Shown piece after piece: positions 51,519 through 60,322 of a stretch of 64,000 nucleotides of DNA. Location: assembly GCA_047630275.1 (NCBI GenBank), contig JBLHVN010000001.1, positions 434,001-498,000 on the forward strand, written 5' to 3'. Every line of letters begins with the position of its first letter. Position 1 is the stretch's first letter. The notes beneath the pieces are model-generated. The model searched no databases. It was not told the DNA's origin and saw only the letters and a list, made by a program, of their open reading frames with translations. This DNA is from GCA-2720865 sp047630275. GTDB taxonomy: Bacteria > Bdellovibrionota > Bacteriovoracia > Bacteriovoracales > Bacteriovoracaceae. The translations under genes were made by a program, and so were the position numbers.

Positions 51519-52814
51519 ATGAGAGACGAATCCCAAAGTGTGACGTCAGTCGTTACCTCCATTAAACAAAACCTAGAATCGAGTTTTCGTAACCTCATGG
51601 TCCTAGGAGAAATCTCTAACCTAAGCTGTAGCTCTGGTGGGCATTGGTACCTAACCCTCTCTGATAGTCAGTCAGCCATTTCTGCGGCGGTCTTTAAAGG
51701 GGATGCCTTAAGAAATCCTGTTATGAAGAACTTAAAGGATGGGGATAAGGTTATCTGCAGTGGTGGAATTGGCGTCTATGGAAAACGAGGGACCTTCCAA
51801 TTGATCATCAAGCAAATCCAAGTGGCCGGTAAGGGTGACTTAAAGCTTGAGTTTGAAAAACTTAAAAAGAAGTTGGCAGCGGAAGGCCTCTTTGATTTAG
51901 AAAATAAAAAACCTATACCAAGCCTTGCTAAAAGAGTCGCTGTTATAACAGCAGGAAGCTCTGCTGCCTTTCAAGACTTTATTAATATCTACGAAAGAAG
52001 AAGCATCCAAATGGATCTCATGTTGGTTCCTGCAGTGGTTCAAGGGGATGCGGCTCCGGCTTCACTTAGAAATGCTTTGATTGCGACGATCAAATATAGT
52101 TTAGCCGCTCCAAAAGAAAAGAAGATTGATGTCATAGTCCTAACCAGAGGGGGCGGATCATTAGAAGATCTATGGGCCTTTAATGATGAAGCCTTAGCGT
52201 GGGAGATTTATAATTGTCCCATCCCCATTATAAGCGCAGTAGGGCATCAAGTGGACTTTTCAATCTCTGACTTTGTCGCCGATCAACGCTGTGAGACTCC
52301 CTCAGCAGCGGCAGAAACCTTAACGGAAACTCAAACTAAGGTGATTGAAAAACTAGGCCAGTGCAGACGATCCCTGCTTAACCATATGGAATTAACTATG
52401 GGCAGGTCTAAGGAAGTTCTAGAGAATTCAAATCCCTCAAAGTTAGTAGAACTACTTTGGTCGCAGTTTAATGAATTGCAAAAAAGACTCTCAGCTGTAG
52501 ATATAAAGAATAGGCTTCATGAGTTAACGGGTTTTCACGATTTTTCTATGGCCTTAGACGAATATGGGGTTAGGATGAAGCATTCAATAGAAAAAAGGAT
52601 GCAGGCTGCAGTTTCTCGATTAGAAGGCTATAATCAAATGCTAATGGCCCTAGGTCCTAAGAACGTTCTCGATAGAGGGTATTCTTATGTTAAATCTGCT
52701 GATGGCTCAGTTGTTGCAAATCACAAAGATTATAAAAAACTAAAAGATGAATCAAGTATACTTATCGCCTTTTCCGATGGAACTGGAAAAGCAAAAGTTT
52801 TAAAGGAAGAATGA
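51519..52814 (+). CDS. xseA: Exonuclease VII large subunit
   Basis: A 431-residue protein, matching XseA: N-terminal OB fold (VTSIKQNLESSFRNLMVLGE, SCSSGGHWYLTLSDSQSAIS), the nuclease core VAVITAGSSAAFQDFINI with the acidic IDVIVLTRGGGSLEDLWAFN block, and a C-terminal helical region. It digests single-stranded DNA. The small subunit XseB, normally encoded directly after, is not next door here; the M23 lipoprotein gene follows with a 4-base overlap (ATGA). Confidence 0.93.
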   Translation: MRDESQSVTSVVTSIKQNLESSFRNLMVLGEISNLSCSSGGHWYLTLSDSQSAISAAVFKGDALRNPVMKNLKDGDKVICSGGIGVYGKRGTFQLIIKQIQVAGKGDLKLEFEKLKKKLAAEGLFDLENKKPIPSLAKRVAVITAGSSAAFQDFINIYERRSIQMDLMLVPAVVQGDAAPASLRNALIATIKYSLAAPKEKKIDVIVLTRGGGSLEDLWAFNDEALAWEIYNCPIPIISAVGHQVDFSISDFVADQRCETPSAAAETLTETQTKVIEKLGQCRRSLLNHMELTMGRSKEVLENSNPSKLVELLWSQFNELQKRLSAVDIKNRLHELTGFHDFSMALDEYGVRMKHSIEKRMQAAVSRLEGYNQMLMALGPKNVLDRGYSYVKSADGSVVANHKDYKKLKDESSILIAFSDGTGKAKVLKEE

Positions 52815-53704
52815 TGAAGTATTTAATCCTTTTATTTATTTTACTAAGCTCGTGCGCTGTAAAGAATAAAGCCAACTCTCAAATAAAAAACAAAGAGGTC
52901 ACTCAGCTTCCTGAAAAAGCCTTTGTTCCTAATGATTATATTATTAAACCCGGAGAAGTTAACTTTATTAGTTTTCCTGACTTAAGAGTCAATGGAAAAG
53001 GAACACTTAAGTGCCGCAAGAAGACCATTCCTCATTACTTAGGAAAAAATGGGCTTGAAGCTTACGTGGCAGAATCCTACTTTAGTAAGATGAAGCCCTA
53101 TTCTTGTACTTTTACTTCTGGAAATAAAACCACTGTAGTGGCCAATATGAAAGTAGTAAAAAAAGTCTTTCCTTCAGAAAAATTAAACGTAGCAAAGAAG
53201 AAGATCTTCCCTCCTAAAGAAGCCTTAGTAAGAATTCGTAAGGAGCAAAAGTTTCTTAATAAAAATTACGCCTCTTCTCCTATGAGACCATTATTTACTA
53301 AGAAATTCGATATTCCCCTTGATTCATACGTGACAAGTATCTACGGATCTAAGAGGCTTTATAATAATAAGAAACAAGGTCAGCATTTAGGAACAGACTA
53401 TAGAGCGGCAGTTGGAACACCTATTTACGCTACTAATGCGGGAAAGGTTGTTGTGGCTAGAGACCTCTATTACACAGGAAATACCGTTACAATCGATCAT
53501 GGCTTAAGCATCTTCACTGTCTATGGGCATTTAAGTAAACTCAATGTTGTTGAAGGTGATATTGTTCCAAAAGGAAGTCTTCTCGGACTTGCAGGTATGA
53601 CAGGAAGAGTGACGGGACCTCATTTACATTGGGGAATTAAGATCTATGGAGAATGGATTGAAGGTGACTCTTTAGTTAGGGCCACTGAGTGGCTAGGGGA
53701 ATAG
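52811..53704 (+). CDS. M23 peptidase lipoprotein
   Basis: A 297-residue protein with a lipobox LLSSC at about residue 15. The C-terminal LytM/M23 domain has the zinc ligands HLGTD and HLHW, so it should be an active peptidoglycan endopeptidase, in contrast to the EnvC-like protein upstream. The N-terminal 130 residues have a beta-rich domain. Located between xseA and a sensor-kinase-like gene, abutting both. Confidence 0.88.
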   Translation: MMKYLILLFILLSSCAVKNKANSQIKNKEVTQLPEKAFVPNDYIIKPGEVNFISFPDLRVNGKGTLKCRKKTIPHYLGKNGLEAYVAESYFSKMKPYSCTFTSGNKTTVVANMKVVKKVFPSEKLNVAKKKIFPPKEALVRIRKEQKFLNKNYASSPMRPLFTKKFDIPLDSYVTSIYGSKRLYNNKKQGQHLGTDYRAAVGTPIYATNAGKVVVARDLYYTGNTVTIDHGLSIFTVYGHLSKLNVVEGDIVPKGSLLGLAGMTGRVTGPHLHWGIKIYGEWIEGDSLVRATEWLGE

Positions 53705-55435
53705 ATGAGAGAGCAGTCTCTTCCATTAACGCAAGCACCTGATCTTCTTGAGATTAGGTTGGCAGAGACTTTTAATTCAAATGAAAATGGAGAGCTTTTA
53801 AAAGTAATAGAAAGACTCCCCTATCTTTTCAATATCGTGAACCTTAAGTCAGCGGCCAATGAGAAGAATCAACCAAATAATGGGAAGGTTTTCTTTTTAA
53901 CTCAACTTGAGTATGAGTTGCTCAAAAAGAAAATTCCTAAATGGAAGAACTCTTGGTTTTTTCTTTTGGTAGATGTGGTGGGGGAAGATTACCCTGATAC
54001 TAATAATTTGATCGTCTTAGATCAAAACACCAGAGAGCAAATCCCCGCCTTATTAGAACTAATCAACGAAGAATTCTGCCAGCAAAAGAAAAAGCAGTTA
54101 GCTAAGAATGCTCTAAAGAACTTTCAAGTTTTAGGCAAAGAATCAGTTAGTTTCCTAGAAGAGTTACAAGACTCTTTTAAGAACCGAGGGGAAGATCTTG
54201 GAACTCATGGAAAAAGTGCCCTAGGAGTGATGGAGACGATCTATCAGCACTACGGAGAGTTTCATACGACTGAAAACTTTGATGAATTAGATAAATTGCT
54301 TAAAAAGGTTATAGGAAAAGAAAAATTAATAAAGTCTATTCAGATCTACGAAGACTTTGATTTGCTTTTAAGTGATGACATGGGGGGAGGTATGATTCTT
54401 CCTCTTGTCCATGGAGATAAATCGGCCCTGGCCCTGTACCGCTTTCCAAAAAAGATTACCCCCATTACACCTTTTTACACCTACTTTCTTCATTCAATGC
54501 TTAGCACTTCTTTTGCAAAGGTTTATCCGAGAAATGCAGACGCAGAAAATGCTCTTTGGGAAGAAGCCTTTTCTAGGTTTCCTTTTCCTTGTGCCATGAT
54601 CACTCAAACAGGAGAGTTAATCCTGCATAACCCATCATTTTCAAAACTCAATTTATCGCCGGTTGTGCTTTCAAAATTATCGAATCAAGAAAAGATAGAG
54701 TCTCAAGGGACAGTCTTTGAGATGAACCGTTTAGAGATCAATAGGGGAGAGCAGCAGCAATCAATACTGATGCTAATGTCGGATAATTCAAAGATAGAAA
54801 ACAACTCTGGCTCCTCTGAAGAGCTAGGGATCATCTCTTCTTCAATTGCCCATGAATTAAATAATCCTCTCGCAGGTATCTTAGCGATGATCTCAGTTCT
54901 TGAACTAGAGGATGAATGGCTTGAAGATGCTGAGGTCACTCAAGGCCTAATTGAAATGAAGCAAAGTGGGAGACGTTGTAAGGATTTGATCGAGATCTTT
55001 CTAGGATTCTCAAAGGCTTTTCCTAATGCAGGAGAGACTGATGAAATCAATGAGAACTTCTTAAAATCCCTTGAACTTATAAGATTTAGAACAATTGAAT
55101 CAAATGTTAGGTTCGAATTTTCTCATCATAAAGGAAGCTCACCTTTTAAAAGAGAGCTCAATACTTCAGTTGTCTCTATGATGTTTTACTTGATTCTTAA
55201 TGAAATCCTAACCAGCTTTAGTCATCATAAGTTAGTCTCAGGTGCAGAGGACAATGTCCTAAAAGGGCATTTCTATGAGCACCCGACTAAGATAATTATA
55301 GAAATGGAAAAAGGCTTTAGGTTCCAAAAAGCACTCGATGAATCAAAGTTGATACAACATCTTCTAGATCTTTTAGGTATTTCACTTCAAGTTGAAGATA
55401 AGAAGATTATCCTGAGTGAGTGGACTCTAACTTAG
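53705..55435 (+). CDS. Histidine-kinase-like protein with degenerate ATPase domain
   Basis: A 576-residue protein with no membrane segment. The dimerisation/phosphoacceptor motif SSIAHELNNPLAGILAM is intact (HELNNPL), and the segment before it looks like a PAS-type domain (FPFPCAMITQTGELILHN). The expected ATPase part (residues about 470-576) is very short and lacks the N-box and the DxGxG of HATPase_c. It may therefore act as a phosphoacceptor or scaffold rather than an autokinase. No response regulator is adjacent. It follows the M23 gene without a gap. Confidence 0.72.
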   Translation: MREQSLPLTQAPDLLEIRLAETFNSNENGELLKVIERLPYLFNIVNLKSAANEKNQPNNGKVFFLTQLEYELLKKKIPKWKNSWFFLLVDVVGEDYPDTNNLIVLDQNTREQIPALLELINEEFCQQKKKQLAKNALKNFQVLGKESVSFLEELQDSFKNRGEDLGTHGKSALGVMETIYQHYGEFHTTENFDELDKLLKKVIGKEKLIKSIQIYEDFDLLLSDDMGGGMILPLVHGDKSALALYRFPKKITPITPFYTYFLHSMLSTSFAKVYPRNADAENALWEEAFSRFPFPCAMITQTGELILHNPSFSKLNLSPVVLSKLSNQEKIESQGTVFEMNRLEINRGEQQQSILMLMSDNSKIENNSGSSEELGIISSSIAHELNNPLAGILAMISVLELEDEWLEDAEVTQGLIEMKQSGRRCKDLIEIFLGFSKAFPNAGETDEINENFLKSLELIRFRTIESNVRFEFSHHKGSSPFKRELNTSVVSMMFYLILNEILTSFSHHKLVSGAEDNVLKGHFYEHPTKIIIEMEKGFRFQKALDESKLIQHLLDLLGISLQVEDKKIILSEWTLT

Positions 55436-55443
55436 AAGGAAGT

Positions 55444-55800
55444 ATGGGCATCAGTTATAAATTATTCTTTTATATCTTTGTGGCAGGTGGCCTAGGAGCT
55501 AACCTACGCTGGATTACGAGTCATTTTTCTAATAAGTTAACCGGAAAGATGTGGAGCGGGACACTTATTGCAAACCTCGCGGGTTGTCTGGTCTTTTTTT
55601 TAATCTCAAGGTATCAGCCTAGCAATAAGGAATTAGAACTTGTTTTTAAAACGGGGCTTCTTGGGAGCTTGACGACTTTTTCGACATTTTCCTACGAAGT
55701 CGTTTCTCTTATAAAAGCAGGAAGACCGACTGAGGCCCTTCTGGTTTTCTCGTTAAATATATTCCTTGGGATAATTATAGGTATTGGGATTATTCGTTAA
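55444..55800 (+). CDS. crcB: CrcB/FluC fluoride channel
   Basis: Start at the ATG at 55444 behind AAGGAAG, giving 118 residues with four membrane segments. Family motifs are visible: GGLGANLRW, NLAGC and GLLGSLTTFSTFSYE, the phenylalanine/threonine-lined pore. Works as a dual-topology dimer that exports fluoride. Its 3' end overlaps the convergent exonuclease gene by 48 bases. Confidence 0.9.
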   Translation: MGISYKLFFYIFVAGGLGANLRWITSHFSNKLTGKMWSGTLIANLAGCLVFFLISRYQPSNKELELVFKTGLLGSLTTFSTFSYEVVSLIKAGRPTEALLVFSLNIFLGIIIGIGIIR

Positions 55801-57099
55801 GAACTCTTCAAGCTCTGAGACAAATTGATCAGGGTTCTTTTGTGGAATATTCTTATTAAAGATAAAAAGATCAGATTTATTTTCTTTTGAATTCTTTAAA
55901 TAAGTATCAATAAAGATCTTTAGAGTCGGATGAATATGAATCTTTTTAAGTTTGTTATTAGTCATCCTACTCGACTTTGAATTGATGTACTGAATCAGCT
56001 TCTTTCTATGACTAGGGTAGCGAAAAATAAGGCAAGATTTTTGATGGAGAGCTGAGATTGGGAAGATAATCATCTGCTCAGGGACTAGATGATTGGTGAT
56101 CACAAAGTCTCCAAAGCCTCTCTCAAGAATCGGTCCTACTGAAGTTGCATCTTCATCGGTCATCTTCGCTGGCATCTTTAAGCTAGGGAGATGCTCTTCC
56201 CATAAAAATCTTAGGACATCCATCCTAACATTAGTATCAAGCTTGCTAAAAAGATTAGAGAAATGAACTAAGCTTTCAAGAAATGGTCCATAGACTCTTA
56301 TTGTAATCATTTCCCAGTCAATCTTATCGATCTGCTCGGCGATGAATTCTTTTTCTTTGGTACTGTTTCTTAGAGGTAGGGCAAAAAGAATAACACCATT
56401 TTCCCCTTTAAAAGTGATTAGACCAGGAGTCCTCATACTAGAGAGCTTCTTTTTAATCACTTCTTTTGATTCATCATTCTTAAAATGAATCCTATCTAGC
56501 TCATATCTGTTTCTAGGATAATAGAGGTGGTTTACCTTCTGAATATTCTTATCAATAAAGATCTTTAGGTAATTAAGAAGTAGTTCCGCTGTAGCTGAAG
56601 CATCATCTAGGGCCCTATGAGCCTTTCTATGTTGAATATCAAAGATCTTACTCATGTAATTTAAATTTGAGTTCATGAGATTAGGTATTAAGTACTTTGT
56701 CATTAAGTTGGTACAAAGACTTCTATTAGATAGTTCTGGTTTTCCTAACCTTCTTAAGACTGAGTTAAAGAAGGGGACATCAAAGCTGGTATTATGAGCG
56801 ACTAAGATACTATCTCCCATAAACGCTAAGATCTCATCAACAACTTCTTCGATCTTAGGGGAGTCAGATACATCATCAGGGGTAATAGAAGTTAACTTTT
56901 GAATAAATTCTGGGATATGAATCTCAGGTTGGATTAAATAGGAAGCTTCTTTAACAACTTTCAGGTTCTCAATTCTTACCATTCCGATCTCAATGATCTT
57001 ATCGTTCTTATGATTACCACCTGTGGTTTCAAGGTCGAAAACACAGAAGCTCATCTTTTGAATTTCATCGGAAACTGATACGGGTTCTTTATTTGTCAT
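55753..57099 (-). CDS. DnaQ-like 3'-5' exonuclease with degenerate GIY-YIG-like region
   Basis: A 448-residue protein. Residues 15-185 are a DEDDh exonuclease domain: FDLETTGG, AHNTSFDVPFF and HRALDDASATAELLL. Further on, a segment near residue 220 (MRTPGLITFKGENGVILFAL followed by PLRNSTKEKEF) follows the UvrC/Cho GIY-YIG pattern (PGVYxFxxxxGxxLYVGKAxNLxxR), but the catalytic tyrosines, glycine and arginine are changed. The last 180 residues are helical and unassigned. Fusions of an epsilon-type exonuclease with GIY-YIG occur in Bdellovibrionota and elsewhere; here the second domain looks inactive. Confidence 0.85.
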   Translation of the reverse strand: MTNKEPVSVSDEIQKMSFCVFDLETTGGNHKNDKIIEIGMVRIENLKVVKEASYLIQPEIHIPEFIQKLTSITPDDVSDSPKIEEVVDEILAFMGDSILVAHNTSFDVPFFNSVLRRLGKPELSNRSLCTNLMTKYLIPNLMNSNLNYMSKIFDIQHRKAHRALDDASATAELLLNYLKIFIDKNIQKVNHLYYPRNRYELDRIHFKNDESKEVIKKKLSSMRTPGLITFKGENGVILFALPLRNSTKEKEFIAEQIDKIDWEMITIRVYGPFLESLVHFSNLFSKLDTNVRMDVLRFLWEEHLPSLKMPAKMTDEDATSVGPILERGFGDFVITNHLVPEQMIIFPISALHQKSCLIFRYPSHRKKLIQYINSKSSRMTNNKLKKIHIHPTLKIFIDTYLKNSKENKSDLFIFNKNIPQKNPDQFVSELEEFLTNNPNTYNYPKEYI

Positions 57100-57137
57100 T
57101 TTTTATCCAATTCGAGCATCCACTCGCAATTATTGGT

Positions 57138-57524
57138 CTAATTCATATCTTTTGGAGAAAAAGCTAATGGGAGAAGATCTTCAAGAAGATGCTCTGTCTC
57201 AATGCCTTTTTCATTACCAATTATAATCTTTAAATTTTTAGGCGCAAATTCAACCATAACTTGCCGGCAAAACCCGCATGGTGACCAGCCTTCTTTAGTA
57301 TAGACGTAGATACTTGACCATTTTAGATTGCCTTCGCTTACGGCTTTCCACATGGCCACTCTTTCAGCGCAAACAGTTCCACCAAAGCTTGAGTTTTCAA
57401 TATTACAGCCGCTAATGATTTCCCCAGACTCTGTCAAAAGGGCAGAGCCTACTTGTGCTTTAGAGTAGGGGGAATGGGCCATCTTGCTGGCAGCTATGGC
57501 AGCATCTCTTAACTCAAGGCTCAT
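57138..57524 (-). CDS. cdd: Cytidine deaminase
   Basis: A 128-residue zinc enzyme with HSPYSKAQVGSALL, the NIENSSFGGTVCAERVA block (catalytic Cys-Ala-Glu) and PCGFCRQVM zinc ligands, as in the small tetrameric type. Converts cytidine and deoxycytidine to uridine forms. Its start overlaps the punA stop, in one leftward operon deoA-punA-cdd. Confidence 0.95.
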   Translation of the reverse strand: MSLELRDAAIAASKMAHSPYSKAQVGSALLTESGEIISGCNIENSSFGGTVCAERVAMWKAVSEGNLKWSSIYVYTKEGWSPCGFCRQVMVEFAPKNLKIIIGNEKGIETEHLLEDLLPLAFSPKDMN

Positions 57525-58336
57525 TTAAACTTTCCAATAGCTGTCGTTAGAAGGTCACTAAAAGTCTTCATCACCTTAAGGGCTTGTTCTTTAACTTCAG
57601 AGTGATCAAGTTTATTTTTAGAAATCCCTGCGGCCATATTCGTAATACAAGAGAGGCCACAAACTTGAATGCCTAAGTGATTAGCAGCGATGCTTTCAGG
57701 AACAGTACTCATTCCCACCATATCAGCTCCGATGATCCCAAGCATTCTAACTTCCGCTGGGGTTTCATAAGTCGGACCTAAAACACCGGCATAGATTCCC
57801 GTTTTTAAGTTGTAGCCCATATCCTTAGCCGCTGCTTTAAAAGCATCTTGAAGCTCAAGGTTATAAGCTTGAGTCATATCTGGAAAACGTGGTCCTAGTT
57901 CATTAATATTAGGACCAATAAGGGGGTTGGCCGCCATCATATTTATATGATCGCTAATGCAAACAATATCCCCAGGAATATAGTCTTGATTAATCCCACC
58001 TGCTGCATTGGTAAGAATAAGTTTTTCAACACCTAAAGTCGCAAGAACTCTAGTTGGAAAAACAACTTCCTCCATTGGTAGACCTTCATAAGCATGAAGC
58101 CTTCCTTGAAGGATGGCCACATCAACACCGCTTACTTTTCCAAGGATCAAACGGCCTTGATGACCTTCAACTGTACAGTCTCTAAAATGAGGAATCTCTT
58201 GATAAGGAATATGAATCTGTTCTTCAACACTATCAACAAAGGCACCAAGACCAGAACCTAAGATAATACCAACCCTAGGAGGAGTATCTTTAAAGGTTCC
58301 AATATGTTTTGCTGCCGCGCCAAGTTTTTCGTACAT
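57521..58336 (-). CDS. punA: Purine nucleoside phosphorylase
   Basis: Start placed at the ATG at 58336, which follows GGAG by 9 bases; a TTG at 58351 is an upstream alternative inside the deoA end. 271 residues of the trimeric PNP family: ILGSGLGAFVD, GGINQDYIPGDI, HINMMAANPLIGPN and LGPTYETPAEVRML. Splits purine nucleosides with phosphate to free bases and ribose-1-phosphate. Confidence 0.93.
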   Translation of the reverse strand: MYEKLGAAAKHIGTFKDTPPRVGIILGSGLGAFVDSVEEQIHIPYQEIPHFRDCTVEGHQGRLILGKVSGVDVAILQGRLHAYEGLPMEEVVFPTRVLATLGVEKLILTNAAGGINQDYIPGDIVCISDHINMMAANPLIGPNINELGPRFPDMTQAYNLELQDAFKAAAKDMGYNLKTGIYAGVLGPTYETPAEVRMLGIIGADMVGMSTVPESIAANHLGIQVCGLSCITNMAAGISKNKLDHSEVKEQALKVMKTFSDLLTTAIGKFK

Positions 58337-58338
58337 AA

Positions 58339-59664
58339 TTATTTGCTCCAACGAATGTCCTGCTCATAAATGAGGGGATCACTCTTTGTTTGTTCGTTTG
58401 AGAATTTATAGTCTTTAGAGCTAAATTCTGTGACTAGCTTCTCGACAATATTTTTTTGGTCTTCATTATGGTGGATAGTTAAAAGACTTTCACCTTTTTT
58501 AACCTGGTCTCCTACTTTTTTATGAATAGTAAAACCTACTCCAAAATCAATCTTGTCCTCTGCCACGTGGCGGCCACCACCTAAGTCTACACAATGAAGA
58601 CCAATATTAGTGGTATCCATAGACTCGACATAACCATCCTGTGGGGCAGGAACTTCTGTTGTTAGAGCTGCCATAGGAAGAAGGCTGTAGTCGTCAATAA
58701 CATCTCCAAGGCCTCCTTGATTCTCTATCATTTCTCTAAACTTCTTTAGGCCTTCGCCATTGTTCATCACTTTTGTGACTTGCTCTATGCCTTCTTCAAG
58801 AGTTTTCGCCTTTCCGCCTATATGAACCATAGCTCCTGCTAGGGCCAGGGAAAGCTCTGTTAAATCCTTTGGACCCTTACCTTTGAGAACTTCAATACAT
58901 TCAATGATCTCAAGGGAATTACCAATAGTATCTCCAAGAGGCTCATTCATATTGGTTAAAAAGCACATCATATTTCTATCAAAGCGCTCTGCTGTATTCA
59001 TTAGGCTTTGGGCCAGAACTCTGGCTTCTTCAATATTCTTCATGAAGGCGCCATTACCAACCTTGATATCCATGACAATCCCGCGCGCCCCTTCTGCGAG
59101 TTTCTTACTCATGATGGAGCCTGTGATAAGGGGGACCGATTCAATAGTGGCGGTAACATCCCGAAGGGCATAGATCTTCTTATCGGCCGGAGCAATCTCA
59201 GGAGTTTGTCCGATCATGGCAAGTTTCTTTGTTCTTAAGAGGTTTTCAAATTCTTTTAAATCAATTTCAGTATTAAAGCCCTTGATGGACTCTGCTTTGT
59301 CGACAGTCCCACCTGTATGACCTAGGCCTCTTCCGGCTATCATTGGAACTGTTATGCCGCAGGCTGCTGCAAGAGGGGCTAGGATAAAAGAAGTCTTATC
59401 GCCCACACCACCGGTTGAGTGCTTATCCACCACGGAGGCTTCTTCAAATTCTAAGACATCCCCAGAATAAAGCATGGCATCGGTTAAAGAAGCGGTTTCA
59501 TCCACGTCCATTCCCTTAGTACATACGGCCATGAGGAAGGCCGCCATTTGATAATCCGCTACAGAGCCTTCAGTAAAGCCGTTTACGAACCACTTTATTT
59601 CTTCTTTAGTAAGAGCCTGGCCTTCACGTTTTTTATATAAAATTTGATAAGCGCTCAAGCTCAT
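58339..59664 (-). CDS. deoA: Pyrimidine-nucleoside (thymidine) phosphorylase
   Basis: Start taken at the ATG at 59664 (441 residues), where the sequence begins MSLSAYQILYKKREG; a TTG at 59676 preceded by AGGAGGAGTCAAGGA is a serious alternative. The family signatures are VVDKHSTGGVGDKTS and GRGLGHTGGTVDKAES. It releases thymine or uracil from nucleosides. It heads the salvage operon with punA and cdd, and the nucleoside transporter nupC lies 660 bases away on the other strand. Confidence 0.92.
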   Translation of the reverse strand: MSLSAYQILYKKREGQALTKEEIKWFVNGFTEGSVADYQMAAFLMAVCTKGMDVDETASLTDAMLYSGDVLEFEEASVVDKHSTGGVGDKTSFILAPLAAACGITVPMIAGRGLGHTGGTVDKAESIKGFNTEIDLKEFENLLRTKKLAMIGQTPEIAPADKKIYALRDVTATIESVPLITGSIMSKKLAEGARGIVMDIKVGNGAFMKNIEEARVLAQSLMNTAERFDRNMMCFLTNMNEPLGDTIGNSLEIIECIEVLKGKGPKDLTELSLALAGAMVHIGGKAKTLEEGIEQVTKVMNNGEGLKKFREMIENQGGLGDVIDDYSLLPMAALTTEVPAPQDGYVESMDTTNIGLHCVDLGGGRHVAEDKIDFGVGFTIHKKVGDQVKKGESLLTIHHNEDQKNIVEKLVTEFSSKDYKFSNEQTKSDPLIYEQDIRWSK

Positions 59665-59856
59665 AACACCCCGCAATCCTTGACTCCTCCTGAAAAACAA
59701 AGCATCGTTATAGGAGAAGCTATAAAGATGAAACTTATTCGCCCAAAGGGGAAAATGGCTCTCATCTAGCTTTTAAAGGGCTCATAATAGGCTCTGGGGC
59801 TGCATAAAGCAAAGCTTTTTGATCATGCGCGAAACGTTAAGCTATCGGAATTAAAT

Positions 59857-60297
59857 ATGAAATCGAAACTTACTATCCTCTTTTCTGTATTTTCTCTAAT
59901 TTTAGTATCTTCTCCCCTTATGGCCCAGGATGCACCTGCTGGCGGGGATAGCACCTATTTTGAAGACTCTTTCCGCGATATCTCTATTGTCGGGGCAACC
60001 GCAGTTGGAGGGGCCGTCCTAGGTCTTTCAACCCTAAGCTTTGTGGAAGAGCCTGGGGATCACTTGAAAAATATCGTTGTCGGTGCTGCCGTAGGGATCA
60101 TTGTTGGTGTAGGTTTGGTGGCTTATATGGCCGCTTCGAAAAGTAAGAACGCCGTTGAAGGAGCATCTCTTTTAAAGCCAAGTGATGACCTTGAATTTGC
60201 GACGACGACTAGGACCCAGTGGCACTTTGCTAAGCACAGTAGCAACGTTAAGAAGGCCGTTTCGCCTTCAATGGTCGGCTACCAATTTACATTTTAA
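59857..60297 (+). CDS. Small secreted or membrane-associated protein, unknown
   Basis: A 146-residue protein with a signal peptide (MKSKLTILFSVFSLILVSSPLMA) and two glycine/alanine/valine-rich hydrophobic stretches (ISIVGATAVGGAVLGLSTLS, NIVVGAAVGIIVGVGLVAYM). The C-terminus ends in an aromatic MVGYQFTF, a pattern often seen at outer-membrane beta strands. I do not recognise a family. It is directly ahead of nupC (25 bases), likely in the same transcript. Confidence 0.68.
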   Translation: MKSKLTILFSVFSLILVSSPLMAQDAPAGGDSTYFEDSFRDISIVGATAVGGAVLGLSTLSFVEEPGDHLKNIVVGAAVGIIVGVGLVAYMAASKSKNAVEGASLLKPSDDLEFATTTRTQWHFAKHSSNVKKAVSPSMVGYQFTF

Positions 60298-60322
60298 TTT
60301 TAGTTCCTAAGGATAAATAAAA

